Assembly: GCA_964543475.1 (NCBI GenBank)
Contig: CAZIYJ010000007.1
Span: 1-64,000, forward strand
Reading direction: 5' to 3'
From: JAYSYM01 sp964543475
GTDB lineage: Bacteria > Bdellovibrionota > Bdellovibrionia > Bdellovibrionales > JAMPXM01
Length of the DNA stretch: 64,000 nucleotides
A model generated the notes under the pieces. That model saw only the letters and a program-made list of their open reading frames with translations, searched no databases and had not been told where the DNA came from. Position 1 is the stretch's first letter. Each line of letters begins with the position of its first letter. A program made the translations under genes and the position numbers. Below are positions 34,850 to 43,380 of this stretch, in pieces.

Positions 34850-34973
34850 AATCCTTCCGGCTACGTCGGGCTGCTCTTAAGCTTCGTACGTAATCTTCAA
34901 ACCCTTTTCCTCCGGCTAAATATTCGAAGGTGAGAGTTTCAATTTTTGCCTCTAAACTCATTGGTGCTTTCAT
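34761..34973 (-). CDS. small single-span membrane protein between imuB and dnaE2
   Basis: 70 residues. A charged N-terminal half with basic cluster RSLRAARRSRKDYETQ, then one membrane helix at the C-terminus (YVACVSFAFLFAFVFI). GGACGG stands before the ATG. It starts 19 bases after the imuB stop and its last 89 bases overlap the dnaE2 start in a different frame. No family recognised. Evidence for a real gene is position, ribosome binding site and a well-formed helix; chance is not excluded. Confidence 0.5.
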   Translation of the reverse strand: MKAPMSLEAKIETLTFEYLAGGKGFEDYVRSLRAARRSRKDYETQKVLYVACVSFAFLFAFVFIDLIATT

Positions 34974-34992
34974 GTGTCCGTCCTTGTTGAAG

Positions 34993-36462
34993 TTAGTCGA
35001 AATAACCATGTAGATAATATTTTTCACTCTTTTCGGCTGTCGTACTTTTGTAGATCCAGAGGCACTGTCCCTCGTCATTGATTGCAAAATAATAATCCCG
35101 ACAACCTGAAGCGCCGTTGGGTGGGTCCCACCAATCTAATTGAATCCTTTCCAGAGGATTTCGCGAAAGCAGGTGCATCCGCGAAACCTCTGTTGAGGTG
35201 AGGGACCTCGGGTTTTTTAAAAGTCTCGTTGGGCGAGGAGATTCTAAAATCTTCTCGCTATAAGAAGGAAGCGGCTGAAGTTGCGCAAAGCCAGCTTCAC
35301 TCACCGAGGTTGCAGTTTCTGGTCGCGAAGCTTCTTCGTGATAAACTTTTACCGGGCTGTTAACCGCAGCGAATGTTTTTTCTGGTAAGAGGGTTGAGTA
35401 AACTTCAAAAAGCCCTGCTTTCACTTCTGCTTGTTTCAAAATACTTAAAAGCTGATCAAGACGCTCTTCGGCGGTTGTGCGTGGCTCAAAGAAATCAAGC
35501 TGACGAGAATTCTCGGGGCACGGAACAATCTCAACTTCAAAATCACGAATTGGATTTTGCAGATCAATGTTTTCGAGTTTGTTCTCAAGCAAAGACATGA
35601 ACAAAGAGAGATCTCGGCTTGGCTTGTTGGGTTCTAATTCAATTTTATGATTAACACCTGAATATTCGCATCGCAGATGCAAAACTAATTTTTGAGCATA
35701 AAGTCTGCGGCTTTGAAGGCGTGCAAACAAAAACTCAGCTGCTTTATTTGTTTGATGTAAGAGCAGCGGCAAAAGACCAACTGGAAAATCTAAGTACACA
35801 TATTCTTGCAGAGTCTCAGTTGGCTCTAGAGGTGAAATAACTTGTTTTTCTAAAACACGAATTCTTCTCCAGAGAGTGGCGCCTGTATCGCCCCAACGTT
35901 CTTTAAAAGACATGTAGCTAAATTTTTTAAGTTCACCAATTTCGTTTAAACCAAGAAGTTTAAAAAATCGGATAAGTTGCTCAACTGCATGCGGCTTGGC
36001 CCACGGTTTCAATCCTTCTAGATGGAGGAGGAGAGGAAGAGAGAGGTGCTGCAAGGTTTCCCTCTCTCTTCCCGGATGGCAAATTTGGTGGGCCAAAGAA
36101 CCAACCAGCGACGAGCACGCAATCGCATTCGCACCGGCTGGAGTATCAGAGATCGCAGCTTGTACTTTGAAGCTAAGTTCTGTGGTGAGTGCTACGACTT
36201 CGTCTAATAAAGCTTTCTCGCCACCAAAGAGGTGAGAGGTTGAGCCAATATCGACGAAGATAAAATTAGGTGCTCTAAATTGAACACGCGGACTAAATCG
36301 CAAAAAAACTTCTGCAAGACTTGGCTTAAGCTTCGCCTCAGCTATCTTGTTCAGTGGTTGGAGAATAAGGCAAAGCGCTCGGCTCATATTCACAGTCGGG
36401 TTTCTTACTAGGCCTGATCCCGATGTCGATACGGTTACTGGTGTGGAGTGTGAATTGAGCAT
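34993..36462 (-). CDS. imuB: ImuB, Y-family-like mutasome adaptor
   Basis: 489 residues. Inactive Y-family polymerase relative that links DnaE2 to the sliding clamp. The palm-type signature FVDIGSTSHLFGGEKALLDEV is clear, while the catalytic acidic pair of active DinB/UmuC is not seen, as expected for ImuB. GAGGAGG seven bases before the ATG at 36462 fixes the start, so the gene begins 125 bases before imuA ends. The C-terminal region (LLSRNPLERIQLDWWDPPNGA, REYYF-type) matches the family's tail. Confidence 0.88.
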   Translation of the reverse strand: MLNSHSTPVTVSTSGSGLVRNPTVNMSRALCLILQPLNKIAEAKLKPSLAEVFLRFSPRVQFRAPNFIFVDIGSTSHLFGGEKALLDEVVALTTELSFKVQAAISDTPAGANAIACSSLVGSLAHQICHPGRERETLQHLSLPLLLHLEGLKPWAKPHAVEQLIRFFKLLGLNEIGELKKFSYMSFKERWGDTGATLWRRIRVLEKQVISPLEPTETLQEYVYLDFPVGLLPLLLHQTNKAAEFLFARLQSRRLYAQKLVLHLRCEYSGVNHKIELEPNKPSRDLSLFMSLLENKLENIDLQNPIRDFEVEIVPCPENSRQLDFFEPRTTAEERLDQLLSILKQAEVKAGLFEVYSTLLPEKTFAAVNSPVKVYHEEASRPETATSVSEAGFAQLQPLPSYSEKILESPRPTRLLKNPRSLTSTEVSRMHLLSRNPLERIQLDWWDPPNGASGCRDYYFAINDEGQCLWIYKSTTAEKSEKYYLHGYFD

Positions 36463-37096
36463 ATGACAGCCTCCTCGAAATTGACTGTGGTGTAGGTCTA
36501 TGAAGCGCGCGTTCGATGAGAATTTCGGACTTTTTAAAATTTAAAATCAAAGAGTAAAGCGAACTTCTCTGGTTGTGTTTTTGCGAGCGAGGGTTTTGCG
36601 ACAAAAGTACCAGCGAAGTATTCAACGCTCGTGCTTGAGTCTTTAGTTTCTGTAATTGATGCTCGCGCAAAGTCACATCACCTAAGTCACAGCCAATTAA
36701 ATCGAAAATCGACGAAGACATGAGTTCTTGAATGAGCCACAAAACTTTTTCATGCTCTTGTGGAGACTCAACAATTAACAACTTGGTTAAATCGATCTTC
36801 TTTTGTTTCAGTGGAACAGGAAAAAGTTGTGCTTCACCACTGACCCACGCCGCCCATTTCCCTTGTGAAATTACGTTCATCGCAGCTTCAATCCATGCTG
36901 AAGTTGCACCTTGGCCAAGTTTTCCAGTGAAAAGACTTAAAGCACCTTTAGGGATTCCATTCCATATTAAGTAATCATCGATCTGCGAAATTCCGGTCGG
37001 CCACCCTTGAGGTGCTCGAACATTTTCTTGATCAACAAATGCAGTTGGCATTTCTGCTGCCAGTGCATCTTTTACCTGCTGCGCCCGATTTTTCAC
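36338..37096 (-). CDS. imuA: ImuA, RecA-like mutasome protein
   Basis: 252 residues. RecA/SulA-related protein of the ImuA-ImuB-DnaE2 mutasome. Core fold visible: PTGISQIDDYLIWNGIPKGALSLFTG. The P-loop position reads GKLGQGATS without the lysine of a Walker A box, so ATP hydrolysis is unlikely. Its last 125 bases also encode the start of imuB in another frame. Lies 65 bp after lexA in the same direction. Confidence 0.83.
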   Translation of the reverse strand: MKNRAQQVKDALAAEMPTAFVDQENVRAPQGWPTGISQIDDYLIWNGIPKGALSLFTGKLGQGATSAWIEAAMNVISQGKWAAWVSGEAQLFPVPLKQKKIDLTKLLIVESPQEHEKVLWLIQELMSSSIFDLIGCDLGDVTLREHQLQKLKTQARALNTSLVLLSQNPRSQKHNQRSSLYSLILNFKKSEILIERALHRPTPQSISRRLSYAQFTLHTSNRIDIGIRPSKKPDCEYEPSALPYSPTTEQDS

Positions 37097-37161
37097 GTAG
37101 TAATCCCTTTACCTGCAAACACCTTGCAGACACGTAGTTCGTTAAAATTTAAAAAGCGGCT

Positions 37162-37896
37162 TTAGAACTGCCGGATCAGACTAACAACAACGCCGCGAAT
37201 TTGTACTTCGCTAGGGTGATACCAAAGAGATTCCATAGATGAGTTAGCTGGGCGCAATTCAATCATCTTGTTACCACCGAGTTCATGAACGTTTGAGTCT
37301 GCTTTATCTTTAGTTTGCATGTAGAAGCGCTTTACGGTCGCTTCATTTTCTACAACTGCAACGATGATCTCACCATTGCGAGCTGTTTTTTGCTCTTGAA
37401 CGAGAATCACATCGCCATCCAAGATTCCGTCTTCGATCATTGATTGACCTTGCACGCGAAGAGCAAATGTTTGGTCAGCTTTTTTCACCATTGATGTTGG
37501 AACATCAATGAACTCATCGTGTTCGAATGCTTCAAGAGGCTGGCCAGCCGCAACTCTTCCTAAAAGAGGTAACGAGATCGCTTCTGGACGAAGTTCGACT
37601 GGAGTAGGTGAAGTATCGCGTTGCATATCAACCAGAGCTTCTTGCATCGCTGATGATGAATGAAGAAGAGTGATCGCACGCTTTTGATTGCCCCAAGGAA
37701 GCTTGATGTAGTTTTTTGCTTCAAGCTGTTTCAAATAACGTTGAACAGAGTTGTAAGAAGCAAATCCGAAATGATCGCAAATCTCTTGGTAGGTTGGAGA
37801 GATGCCATTTTCTAGTAAGTACGACTCCAAGAACTGAAGAACGTTCTTCTCTTTGAGAGTGAGGGGCTTTGCTTCTGTTTCGTTCTTCATCGTCAT
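37162..37896 (-). CDS. lexA: LexA repressor
   Basis: 244 residues, longer than E. coli LexA (202). N-terminal winged HTH (SPTYQEICDHFGFASYNSVQRYLKQLE), a linker, and the S24 autoprotease domain with cleavage bond Ala117-Gly118 (RVAAGQP), nucleophile Ser152 (GQSM) and general base Lys189 (ATVKRF). RecA-stimulated self-cleavage should derepress the downstream imuA-imuB-dnaE2 genes. GGAG stands five bases before the ATG. The 95 bp upstream holds five GTAAG/CTTAC half-sites, consistent with autorepression. Confidence 0.95.
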   Translation of the reverse strand: MTMKNETEAKPLTLKEKNVLQFLESYLLENGISPTYQEICDHFGFASYNSVQRYLKQLEAKNYIKLPWGNQKRAITLLHSSSAMQEALVDMQRDTSPTPVELRPEAISLPLLGRVAAGQPLEAFEHDEFIDVPTSMVKKADQTFALRVQGQSMIEDGILDGDVILVQEQKTARNGEIIVAVVENEATVKRFYMQTKDKADSNVHELGGNKMIELRPANSSMESLWYHPSEVQIRGVVVSLIRQF

Positions 37897-37917
37897 ACAA
37901 ACTCCGGTGGAGGGGGC

Positions 37918-37992
37918 CTTACACCCTACTAGCAGCGGGACGCCAGCAGGGTGTAAGTAATATGTAAGTTATAGTGTAAGTACTGTGTAAGT
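37918..37992 (-). promoter_or_regulatory. lexA operator array of GTAAG half-sites
   Basis: GTAAG occurs at 37953, 37964, 37976 and 37987, spaced 11, 12 and 11 bp, and the inverse CTTAC at 37918. CTTACACCCT (37918-37927) and AGGGTGTAAG (37948-37957) form a perfect 10-bp inverted repeat with a 20-bp centre. Two 11-mers, at 37969-37979 and 37980-37990, differ from TTACN3GTAA by one base each. Probable LexA operator. Confidence 0.72.
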
Positions 37993-38068
37993 CAATAGGG
38001 CAAAATTCGAAACTAGACGGCCAGAAAAGAACCCCAAAAGATTCGATAACTTAGCCTAAGTCTGAAAA

Positions 38069-38096
38069 GAAAAGGCCACATTTCTGCAGCCTTTTC
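38069..38096 (-). terminator. probable terminator after the 38122 gene
   Basis: GAAAAGGC (38069-38076) pairs with GCCTTTTC (38089-38096). Read on the minus strand the hairpin is followed by CTTTTC, a short U run, 25 bp past the stop codon of the upstream gene, separating it from lexA. Confidence 0.6.
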
Positions 38097-38121
38097 TGGG
38101 TTCTAAATTTTAAACTTCAGA

Positions 38122-38517
38122 TTAATGAAGAGTGTAAGTGCCATCCAAAGCTGCGCGCACTTCGACTTCGCGTTCAGCAGGATCCATCATTGAGTTTTGC
38201 ACTTCAGCGAGTTGCTGAATCATCGTCAATTTTGCTTTGTTGAACGCTTCGTAAATATCGGCGTCTTCGCCTTCTGCTTCCATGCGACCTTCATTGAGAG
38301 TTGCAACAAGCGTCACTAAGAAATCAGGTTCGTCATTCTCAGTCTGAGAACTTTCTCCCTCAGCTCTTTGCACGAGCACCGCTACTTGTGCATTCGCAAG
38401 GAGGTAGGGCTGAAGATCCATGAGGTGCTGATAGATGTGCGCTTTAAGTTCTGCATCCATCTCGTGAGAGGTGCTGTTTGTCTGCTCCACCGAAGTGTAA
38501 GATTCTCTTAATGCCAT
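38122..38517 (-). CDS. uncharacterised protein, weak HPF/RaiA-like pattern
   Basis: 131 residues, acidic. GGGAGGTCC before the ATG at 38517 fixes the start. The arrangement of a helix, strands (AVLVQR, FLVTLVATL) and a second helix (DIYEAFNKAKLTMIQQLAEVQ) recalls ribosome hibernation factors of the HPF/RaiA family, whose second helix also carries a D-x-Y-xAI pattern. The similarity is faint and the basic residues that touch rRNA are not evident. Treat as unknown. Confidence 0.6.
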   Translation of the reverse strand: MALRESYTSVEQTNSTSHEMDAELKAHIYQHLMDLQPYLLANAQVAVLVQRAEGESSQTENDEPDFLVTLVATLNEGRMEAEGEDADIYEAFNKAKLTMIQQLAEVQNSMMDPAEREVEVRAALDGTYTLH

Positions 38518-38615
38518 TAGGACCTCCCGTTCACAACTTGGGTCCGATCTGATCGGAGTCAAGTTCATGCCTAAATTGTATCTCTAAATAAGAGACAAAA
38601 GATGCTTCGGGAGTG

Positions 38616-39221
38616 TTATTTTCTCTGCACAACCGTATGCGTTCTTGGACGCGTTTTGGCTGGAGATTTTGAGACGAATACATTGTCTCTGATCAAGAAT
38701 CTAAGCGGCCAAGAAGCCGATTCGCCAGCGTAATCGACGCCAATTCTAGGCGTAGCTAGGATTTGTTTAGCTGAAATATTCGGAGCATCTTCAATGAAAA
38801 GTTCTGAGCCATTAAGTTTGACCTTGTTCAGTTTTTTATCAATGACGAGAGCTTCACATAGACGCCCTGGTCCGTTGGTTAAGCCTAAGTCTCCACCTTC
38901 TCGAGGTTCGATAGCTCTGATAAGTACAGCAGTAGGTTCTTCGGTGTTTCCAGTCACTGCGTTGAGCAAATGGTACATGCCGTAAATAAGGTATACGTAT
39001 GAATAACCGCCCTCGAGATACAACGCCTTCGTACGTTCGGTTCGCCGGTGGCCAAATCCGTGGCAGGCTTTGTCGTGTGAGCCAATGTAGGCTTCAGTTT
39101 CAACGATGATTCCCGAAAGACGCCGACCCTTGTAAACGCGCACAAGTTTTTTACCGAGCAGCTCTTTAGCCACTTGCTCAGTGTCACGACGGTAAAAAGA
39201 GAGAGGAAGCTTGCGAGCCAT
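38616..39221 (-). CDS. mpg: DNA-3-methyladenine glycosylase (AAG/MPG family)
   Basis: 201 residues, normal size. Removes alkylated or deaminated purines from DNA to start base excision repair. Motifs: VAKELLGKKLVR, ETEAYIGSHDKACHG (catalytic Glu), YVYLIYGMYHLLNAVTG, VLIRAIEP and LTNGPGRLCEAL. Divergent from the methyltransferase-ung pair, with 26 bp between starts. Part of a repair cluster with ung and the lexA cassette. Confidence 0.94.
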   Translation of the reverse strand: MARKLPLSFYRRDTEQVAKELLGKKLVRVYKGRRLSGIIVETEAYIGSHDKACHGFGHRRTERTKALYLEGGYSYVYLIYGMYHLLNAVTGNTEEPTAVLIRAIEPREGGDLGLTNGPGRLCEALVIDKKLNKVKLNGSELFIEDAPNISAKQILATPRIGVDYAGESASWPLRFLIRDNVFVSKSPAKTRPRTHTVVQRK

Positions 39222-39247
39222 GGCTTAGTCTGCCTAAAGTACTTCTC

Positions 39248-40072
39248 ATGCGGGAGCAAAAAATCTATTTGTTAGGAAGTAAAGACATCAAGGACTTGTT
39301 CTTGAGTGCTCTTTCACGTTTTGATTGGCGCGGAAAGCGTGTTGTCGATTTTCCTGCTGGATCAGGCTTCACGTCATCAGCTTTGCGTTTGGCAGGTGCC
39401 GACCTCGTTGCTTGGGATATGTTTCCCGAGTTTTTCAAAGTCGACGGTTTAAAATGTTCGCACGCCGATTTGCAATCGCGATTTCCCGCTGAAGATGCAT
39501 CGTTTGATGCCGCGATTTTTCAAGAGGGTATTGAGCACTTACAAAATCAACTTTTTGCTATGCAGGAGTTTGCTCGCATATTGAAAAGTGACGGTCGCCT
39601 TTTTTTGACGACACCGAACTACTCAAATTTACGAAGCCGCTTTTCATATTTGTGTTTCGAAGCTGAAACTCCAAAGATGATGCCGCCAAACGAAATTGAA
39701 AGCGTTTGGTTCGGAGCTGATTCGCGACTTTATTACGGCCACATTTTTTCGACTGGAATTATGCGACTAAGAGTTTTAGCGCGGCTTGCAGGCTTTGAAA
39801 TCGCTCGCATTCACCCAGCACGCGTGAATGTTACTTCTGCGCTGCTTGGGATTGTATTGTATCCGTTTATTTGGGCTCACGCTTGGCGCTGCTACTTCCG
39901 CGCTGTGCGGAAGAATAATGCCGGCAGCGATGCGGCTAAGAAGAAAGTTTTTAGAGAGCAAGTTTCACTCGGAGTTCATCCGAGCATTTTGCTTGGCGGC
40001 CACTTGATCGTTGAGTTCAGAAAAGCACCAGCCGTCGTGAGGCCAGTGCACGATTCGATCGCGGTGACTTAG
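39248..40072 (+). CDS. class I SAM-dependent methyltransferase
   Basis: 274 residues. Motif I VVDFPAGSGFTSSAL binds SAM; the acidic end of strand 2 is VAWDMFPE and motif post-I FDAAIFQEGIEHLQ, typical of type 11 methyltransferases. The C-terminal third is longer, with a hydrophobic stretch (IVLYPFIWAHAWRCYF) that may bind membranes. Substrate unknown. The ung GTG start overlaps its stop by one base. Confidence 0.8.
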   Translation: MREQKIYLLGSKDIKDLFLSALSRFDWRGKRVVDFPAGSGFTSSALRLAGADLVAWDMFPEFFKVDGLKCSHADLQSRFPAEDASFDAAIFQEGIEHLQNQLFAMQEFARILKSDGRLFLTTPNYSNLRSRFSYLCFEAETPKMMPPNEIESVWFGADSRLYYGHIFSTGIMRLRVLARLAGFEIARIHPARVNVTSALLGIVLYPFIWAHAWRCYFRAVRKNNAGSDAAKKKVFREQVSLGVHPSILLGGHLIVEFRKAPAVVRPVHDSIAVT

Positions 40073-40764
40073 TGAAGCTTGAGCCGGGATGGAAGAAAGT
40101 GCTCAAAGGCGAGTTCGATAAGCCTTATATGAAAGCGCTTAAAGAGTTTTTGCGTCGCGAGCTTGATGCGGGGAAGAAGATCTATCCTCGCCCGAGCGAG
40201 ATCTTTAATGCCTTTAATCACACGCCGTTTGATGAAGTGAAAGTTGTGATCTTGGGCCAAGATCCTTATCACGGAGAAGGGCAAGCGCACGGTTTGTCTT
40301 TTTCTGTGAAGCCAGGCGTGAGAATTCCGCCATCGCTTCTTAATATCTACAAAGAACTTCATAGCGATTTAAAAATACCTCGCGCAACACACGGATATTT
40401 AAAAGCGTGGGCGGATCAGGGAGTTTTGCTTTTAAATGCGACTCTTACTGTTGAAGCTGAAACCGCTGGCTCGCATCAGAAAAAGGGCTGGGAGGAGTTC
40501 ACTGACAAAGCCATTCAGTCACTGAGTGAAAATCGCGAAGGCTTGGTGTTTGTGCTGTGGGGCGCCTATGCGCAAAAGAAGGGTGCTGTGATCGATCGCA
40601 CTAAACACTTAGTTATCGAATCACATCATCCGTCACCACTCTCGGCGTCGCGAGGTTTTTTGGGAAGCAAGCCGTTTTCTCGAGTCAACGCGTACCTTCA
40701 ACAGTCTGGGAAAACTGAAATTGACTGGCGTTTACCAGCGCTCTCAGATACTTCTAATCCCTAA
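40072..40764 (+). CDS. ung: uracil-DNA glycosylase
   Basis: 230 residues, family 1. Excises uracil from DNA. The water-activating motif GQDPYHG holds Asp64, LLLNATLTVE is the uracil-binding strand and HHPSPLSASRGF the minor-groove loop. GTG start overlapping the preceding stop (TAGTG). No Ugi-type partner nearby. Confidence 0.95.
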   Translation: MKLEPGWKKVLKGEFDKPYMKALKEFLRRELDAGKKIYPRPSEIFNAFNHTPFDEVKVVILGQDPYHGEGQAHGLSFSVKPGVRIPPSLLNIYKELHSDLKIPRATHGYLKAWADQGVLLLNATLTVEAETAGSHQKKGWEEFTDKAIQSLSENREGLVFVLWGAYAQKKGAVIDRTKHLVIESHHPSPLSASRGFLGSKPFSRVNAYLQQSGKTEIDWRLPALSDTSNP

Positions 40765-40781
40765 CAGGAGCACCACTGCAC

Positions 40782-41144
40782 ATGAAATTATTTATTACGA
40801 TTCTGCTAAGTCTTTTTGTAACTGCCGCACAAGCGGAGCAAACAAAGACTGAGCAAGCTATAGAAACTAAAGAAGAGTTTCAGGCAAAAATGGAAGCTAA
40901 CCTCAAAGAAGTAAAACAAAACATTTCTAAACTTCGCGAGAAAGCTTCGAAGTCAGCGGGCGAAGCTAAAGTGAAAATCTCTAAGCAAGCTGATGAACTT
41001 GAAAAGCAAGGCAAGGTTCTAGAAACAAAGCTTTCAAAGTTAAAAGGTTCTTCTGAGCGTGCCTGGACAAAATTTAAAGAAGGCGTTCAAAAAGCCTGGG
41101 TTGAAGTTAGCACTGCAACTAAAAGTGCGACGGCTGAGTTTTGA
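40782..41144 (+). CDS. small periplasmic coiled-coil protein
   Basis: 120 residues. Signal peptide of about 18 residues (ending AQA), then a lysine/glutamate-rich region (about 25-90) with heptad-like spacing that should form a coiled coil, ending in a short amphipathic helix. No family recognised. The aroB TTG start overlaps its TGA stop, so it is the apparent first gene of the aro operon, although its function is not obviously linked. Confidence 0.72.
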   Translation: MKLFITILLSLFVTAAQAEQTKTEQAIETKEEFQAKMEANLKEVKQNISKLREKASKSAGEAKVKISKQADELEKQGKVLETKLSKLKGSSERAWTKFKEGVQKAWVEVSTATKSATAEF

Positions 41145-42172
41145 AGAAGTTTGCGAGTCAGCTCCACTTTTCAGATAAGTTACCTAAGGCAGATAAGTTT
41201 AAATCTGCTTTAGTGATTTATGACAAAGTGGTGGCTCGCAAAAACCCCGAGTTCAAAAAATGGGTCGGTCGATTTGAGGCAGCTTATGCTGTGGATGCCG
41301 GCGAGAAGCTCAAAGATTTTGATCGTTTCGCAAAACATCTCAAAAAATTAAATTTGCTCGTGAGTGATTTGAGTCCTCGATCTCTCGAGGTCGTTGCGGT
41401 AGGCGGAGGCTCGGTCGGAGACTTCGCAGGATTCTTCGCAAGTATCTACAAACGCGGAGTCAAACTCACTCATTTTCCGACAACGTACCTTTCTGCCATC
41501 GATTCGGCACATGGCGGGAAGACAGCGCTAAATTTATCGGGCGGGAAAAATCAAATCGGTAGTTTTTATCCTGCCGAACAAGTTTGGATTGTTTCGTCAC
41601 TCCTGAAATCACAAACAGAAGCACAACTTTCAGATGCCAGAGGCGAACTCGCAAAAATCTCGGTGATCGACAGCAAAGTTTGGAAATTGGTTTCAAAAGA
41701 TAGCGGATTAATTTCGTTTAAAGAGTTTATGAAACTCATGAAACCTGCTGTCGAAGCAAAAATGCGAATCGTTTTGAAAGATCCGTTAGAGCAGTCGGGT
41801 GTAAGACAAATTTTGAATCTTGGTCATACCCTTGGCCACGTTATCGAATCTCAATCTAAAATTTCTCACGGTGCAGCGGTTTCGCAAGGCTTGATCTTCG
41901 CACTTCGCTTTAGTTGTCGCAGGGGAGATTTAGGTTTTAGCAAGCTCGAACAAGTTGAAGGGTTACTCTTAGATCGATTTGCAATTCGGCCTTCGCCATT
42001 TCAACTTAAGCGTTCTGACGTTGTGAACCTCCTTCGTAAAGACAAAAAGCGTTCTGCAAAAGATACTGTGAGTTTTGTTTTCGTAAAAGCACCTGGCAAA
42101 CCGATAGTGAAGACAATAGAAGTTTCTGAGATTGTAGATGAAGCCAATCGACAAGGTTGGATCAAGAAATGA
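41141..42172 (+). CDS. aroB: 3-dehydroquinate synthase
   Basis: 343 residues. Converts DAHP to 3-dehydroquinate, step two of the shikimate route. NAD site VVAVGGGSVGDFAGFFAS, then TTYLSAIDSAHGGKTALN, and the metal ligands in RGELAKI (Glu), LNLGHTLGHVIE (His) and ISHGAAVSQG (His). A TTG start overlaps the stop of the coiled-coil gene, and the aroA ATG overlaps this stop (ATGA). First domain equivalent in fungal AROM. Confidence 0.93.
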   Translation: MKKFASQLHFSDKLPKADKFKSALVIYDKVVARKNPEFKKWVGRFEAAYAVDAGEKLKDFDRFAKHLKKLNLLVSDLSPRSLEVVAVGGGSVGDFAGFFASIYKRGVKLTHFPTTYLSAIDSAHGGKTALNLSGGKNQIGSFYPAEQVWIVSSLLKSQTEAQLSDARGELAKISVIDSKVWKLVSKDSGLISFKEFMKLMKPAVEAKMRIVLKDPLEQSGVRQILNLGHTLGHVIESQSKISHGAAVSQGLIFALRFSCRRGDLGFSKLEQVEGLLLDRFAIRPSPFQLKRSDVVNLLRKDKKRSAKDTVSFVFVKAPGKPIVKTIEVSEIVDEANRQGWIKK

Positions 42173-43380
42173 AAAAGTTTTCATTTCGAGGGACTCTTCC
42201 TGCATCAAAATCAATTCTCAATCGACTTCTGATTTTACAATCGTATCAACCAGAGCTCGAGATTATCGGGGATTCAAATTGCGATGATGTCCAGCTCATG
42301 CGTAAAGCATTGAAAGATTTGAATGAAGGAATGGCGCTCGACTGTGGGAGTGCCGGGACGACGTTTAGATTTCTCGCTTTAAGAGTTTCTCGCCTTGAGG
42401 CAGAAAATTTTTTAAGAGCTTCACCAAGACTTCTTGAGAGAGGTCATGATGAACTTCTTAATTTGCTCGCTGAGTTTCAGGTTGAGAGTGAGTTAGATCC
42501 CGATGGGCTCATTATTTCGTCGGGCGGCTGGCGTCCGCGAGATTTAAGCGGAAACGAATTTGTTGTTGAGGTCGACTGCACTCGCTCGAGTCAGTTTGCT
42601 TCGAGCGTTTTGTTGAACTGCTGGGATCTAAAGTTCGATTTAAAACTAGTGCTAAAAGGTGCGGGAGTTTCGCTAGGGTACTTCGATATGACCTGCGCCC
42701 TTGTCCGCCAAGCAGGGATGGAAGTAAAAGAACTGTCAAAGGGTGAATATCTAGTTCCTGCGAATCAAAACATCATTTCACGAGAAATGATCGCCGAGCC
42801 CGATTTAAGTTCTGCATTCGCGATTGCTGCACTGGGTGTCGTCGCTGGCGAATCCGAGATTCAATTTTTTCCATCAGTCAGCTCACAGCCAGATTTTGCA
42901 TTTGTAGAAATCCTTCGTCAGATGGGTGCCGACATCCAATTGAAAGAGGGTTCTCTTTGTGTGAAGCAATCTTTAGAGCCGCTCAAACCAATCGATGTCG
43001 ATTTGCGAAACTCGCCGGACCTCTTTCCTGTCTTAAGTGTGCTTTGTGCATTGGCTGAAGGCGAGAGCCGATTACACGGAGCTCCGCAGCTCGCTTATAA
43101 AGAATCGAATCGAATCGAGAAGTCAGCTGAACTAGTGCGACGAATGGGAAGAAAAGTTGAAACTTCAACTGATGGCATGATTGTTCATGGTTCCTCTATG
43201 CTCAATTTTCCTTGGAAAGCTAAGATCGATCCCGATCAAGATCACCGAATTGCAATGGCTTGCGCGGTTGCAAAAGCAGTTGGCGCGAAACTCGAAATCA
43301 CTGATCCGAGTGTCGTAAGCAAAAGCTTTCCTGAGTTTTGGGAAGTCTACGAAAGCAGTTTCGTAGACGTAAAAGCATGA
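42169..43380 (+). CDS. aroA: EPSP synthase (3-phosphoshikimate 1-carboxyvinyltransferase)
   Basis: 403 residues, slightly short. Joins shikimate-3-phosphate and PEP. LPASKSILNRLLIL is the N-terminal substrate motif, GSAGTTFRF the PEP-loop motif (normally GNAGTxxR), then SSQFASSVLL, LRNSPDLFPVLSVL with the catalytic Asp, KESNRIEKSAEL and DQDHRIAMACAVA. The Ser in place of Asn and the glyphosate-relevant loop context suggest a divergent class; I do not assign sensitivity. Overlaps aroB and aroKDE by ATGA at both ends. Confidence 0.93.
   Translation: MKKFSFRGTLPASKSILNRLLILQSYQPELEIIGDSNCDDVQLMRKALKDLNEGMALDCGSAGTTFRFLALRVSRLEAENFLRASPRLLERGHDELLNLLAEFQVESELDPDGLIISSGGWRPRDLSGNEFVVEVDCTRSSQFASSVLLNCWDLKFDLKLVLKGAGVSLGYFDMTCALVRQAGMEVKELSKGEYLVPANQNIISREMIAEPDLSSAFAIAALGVVAGESEIQFFPSVSSQPDFAFVEILRQMGADIQLKEGSLCVKQSLEPLKPIDVDLRNSPDLFPVLSVLCALAEGESRLHGAPQLAYKESNRIEKSAELVRRMGRKVETSTDGMIVHGSSMLNFPWKAKIDPDQDHRIAMACAVAKAVGAKLEITDPSVVSKSFPEFWEVYESSFVDVKA

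Noticed and set aside
31487..37896. Repair island as a defence system
   Set aside because: The genes match the known lexA-imuA-imuB-dnaE2 SOS mutasome; only the extra small ORF and the promoter array are unusual.
43338..43376. Upstream start of the aroKDE fusion inside aroA
   Set aside because: The ATG at 43377 overlaps the aroA stop as ATGA, starts exactly at the kinase domain and matches the other junctions.
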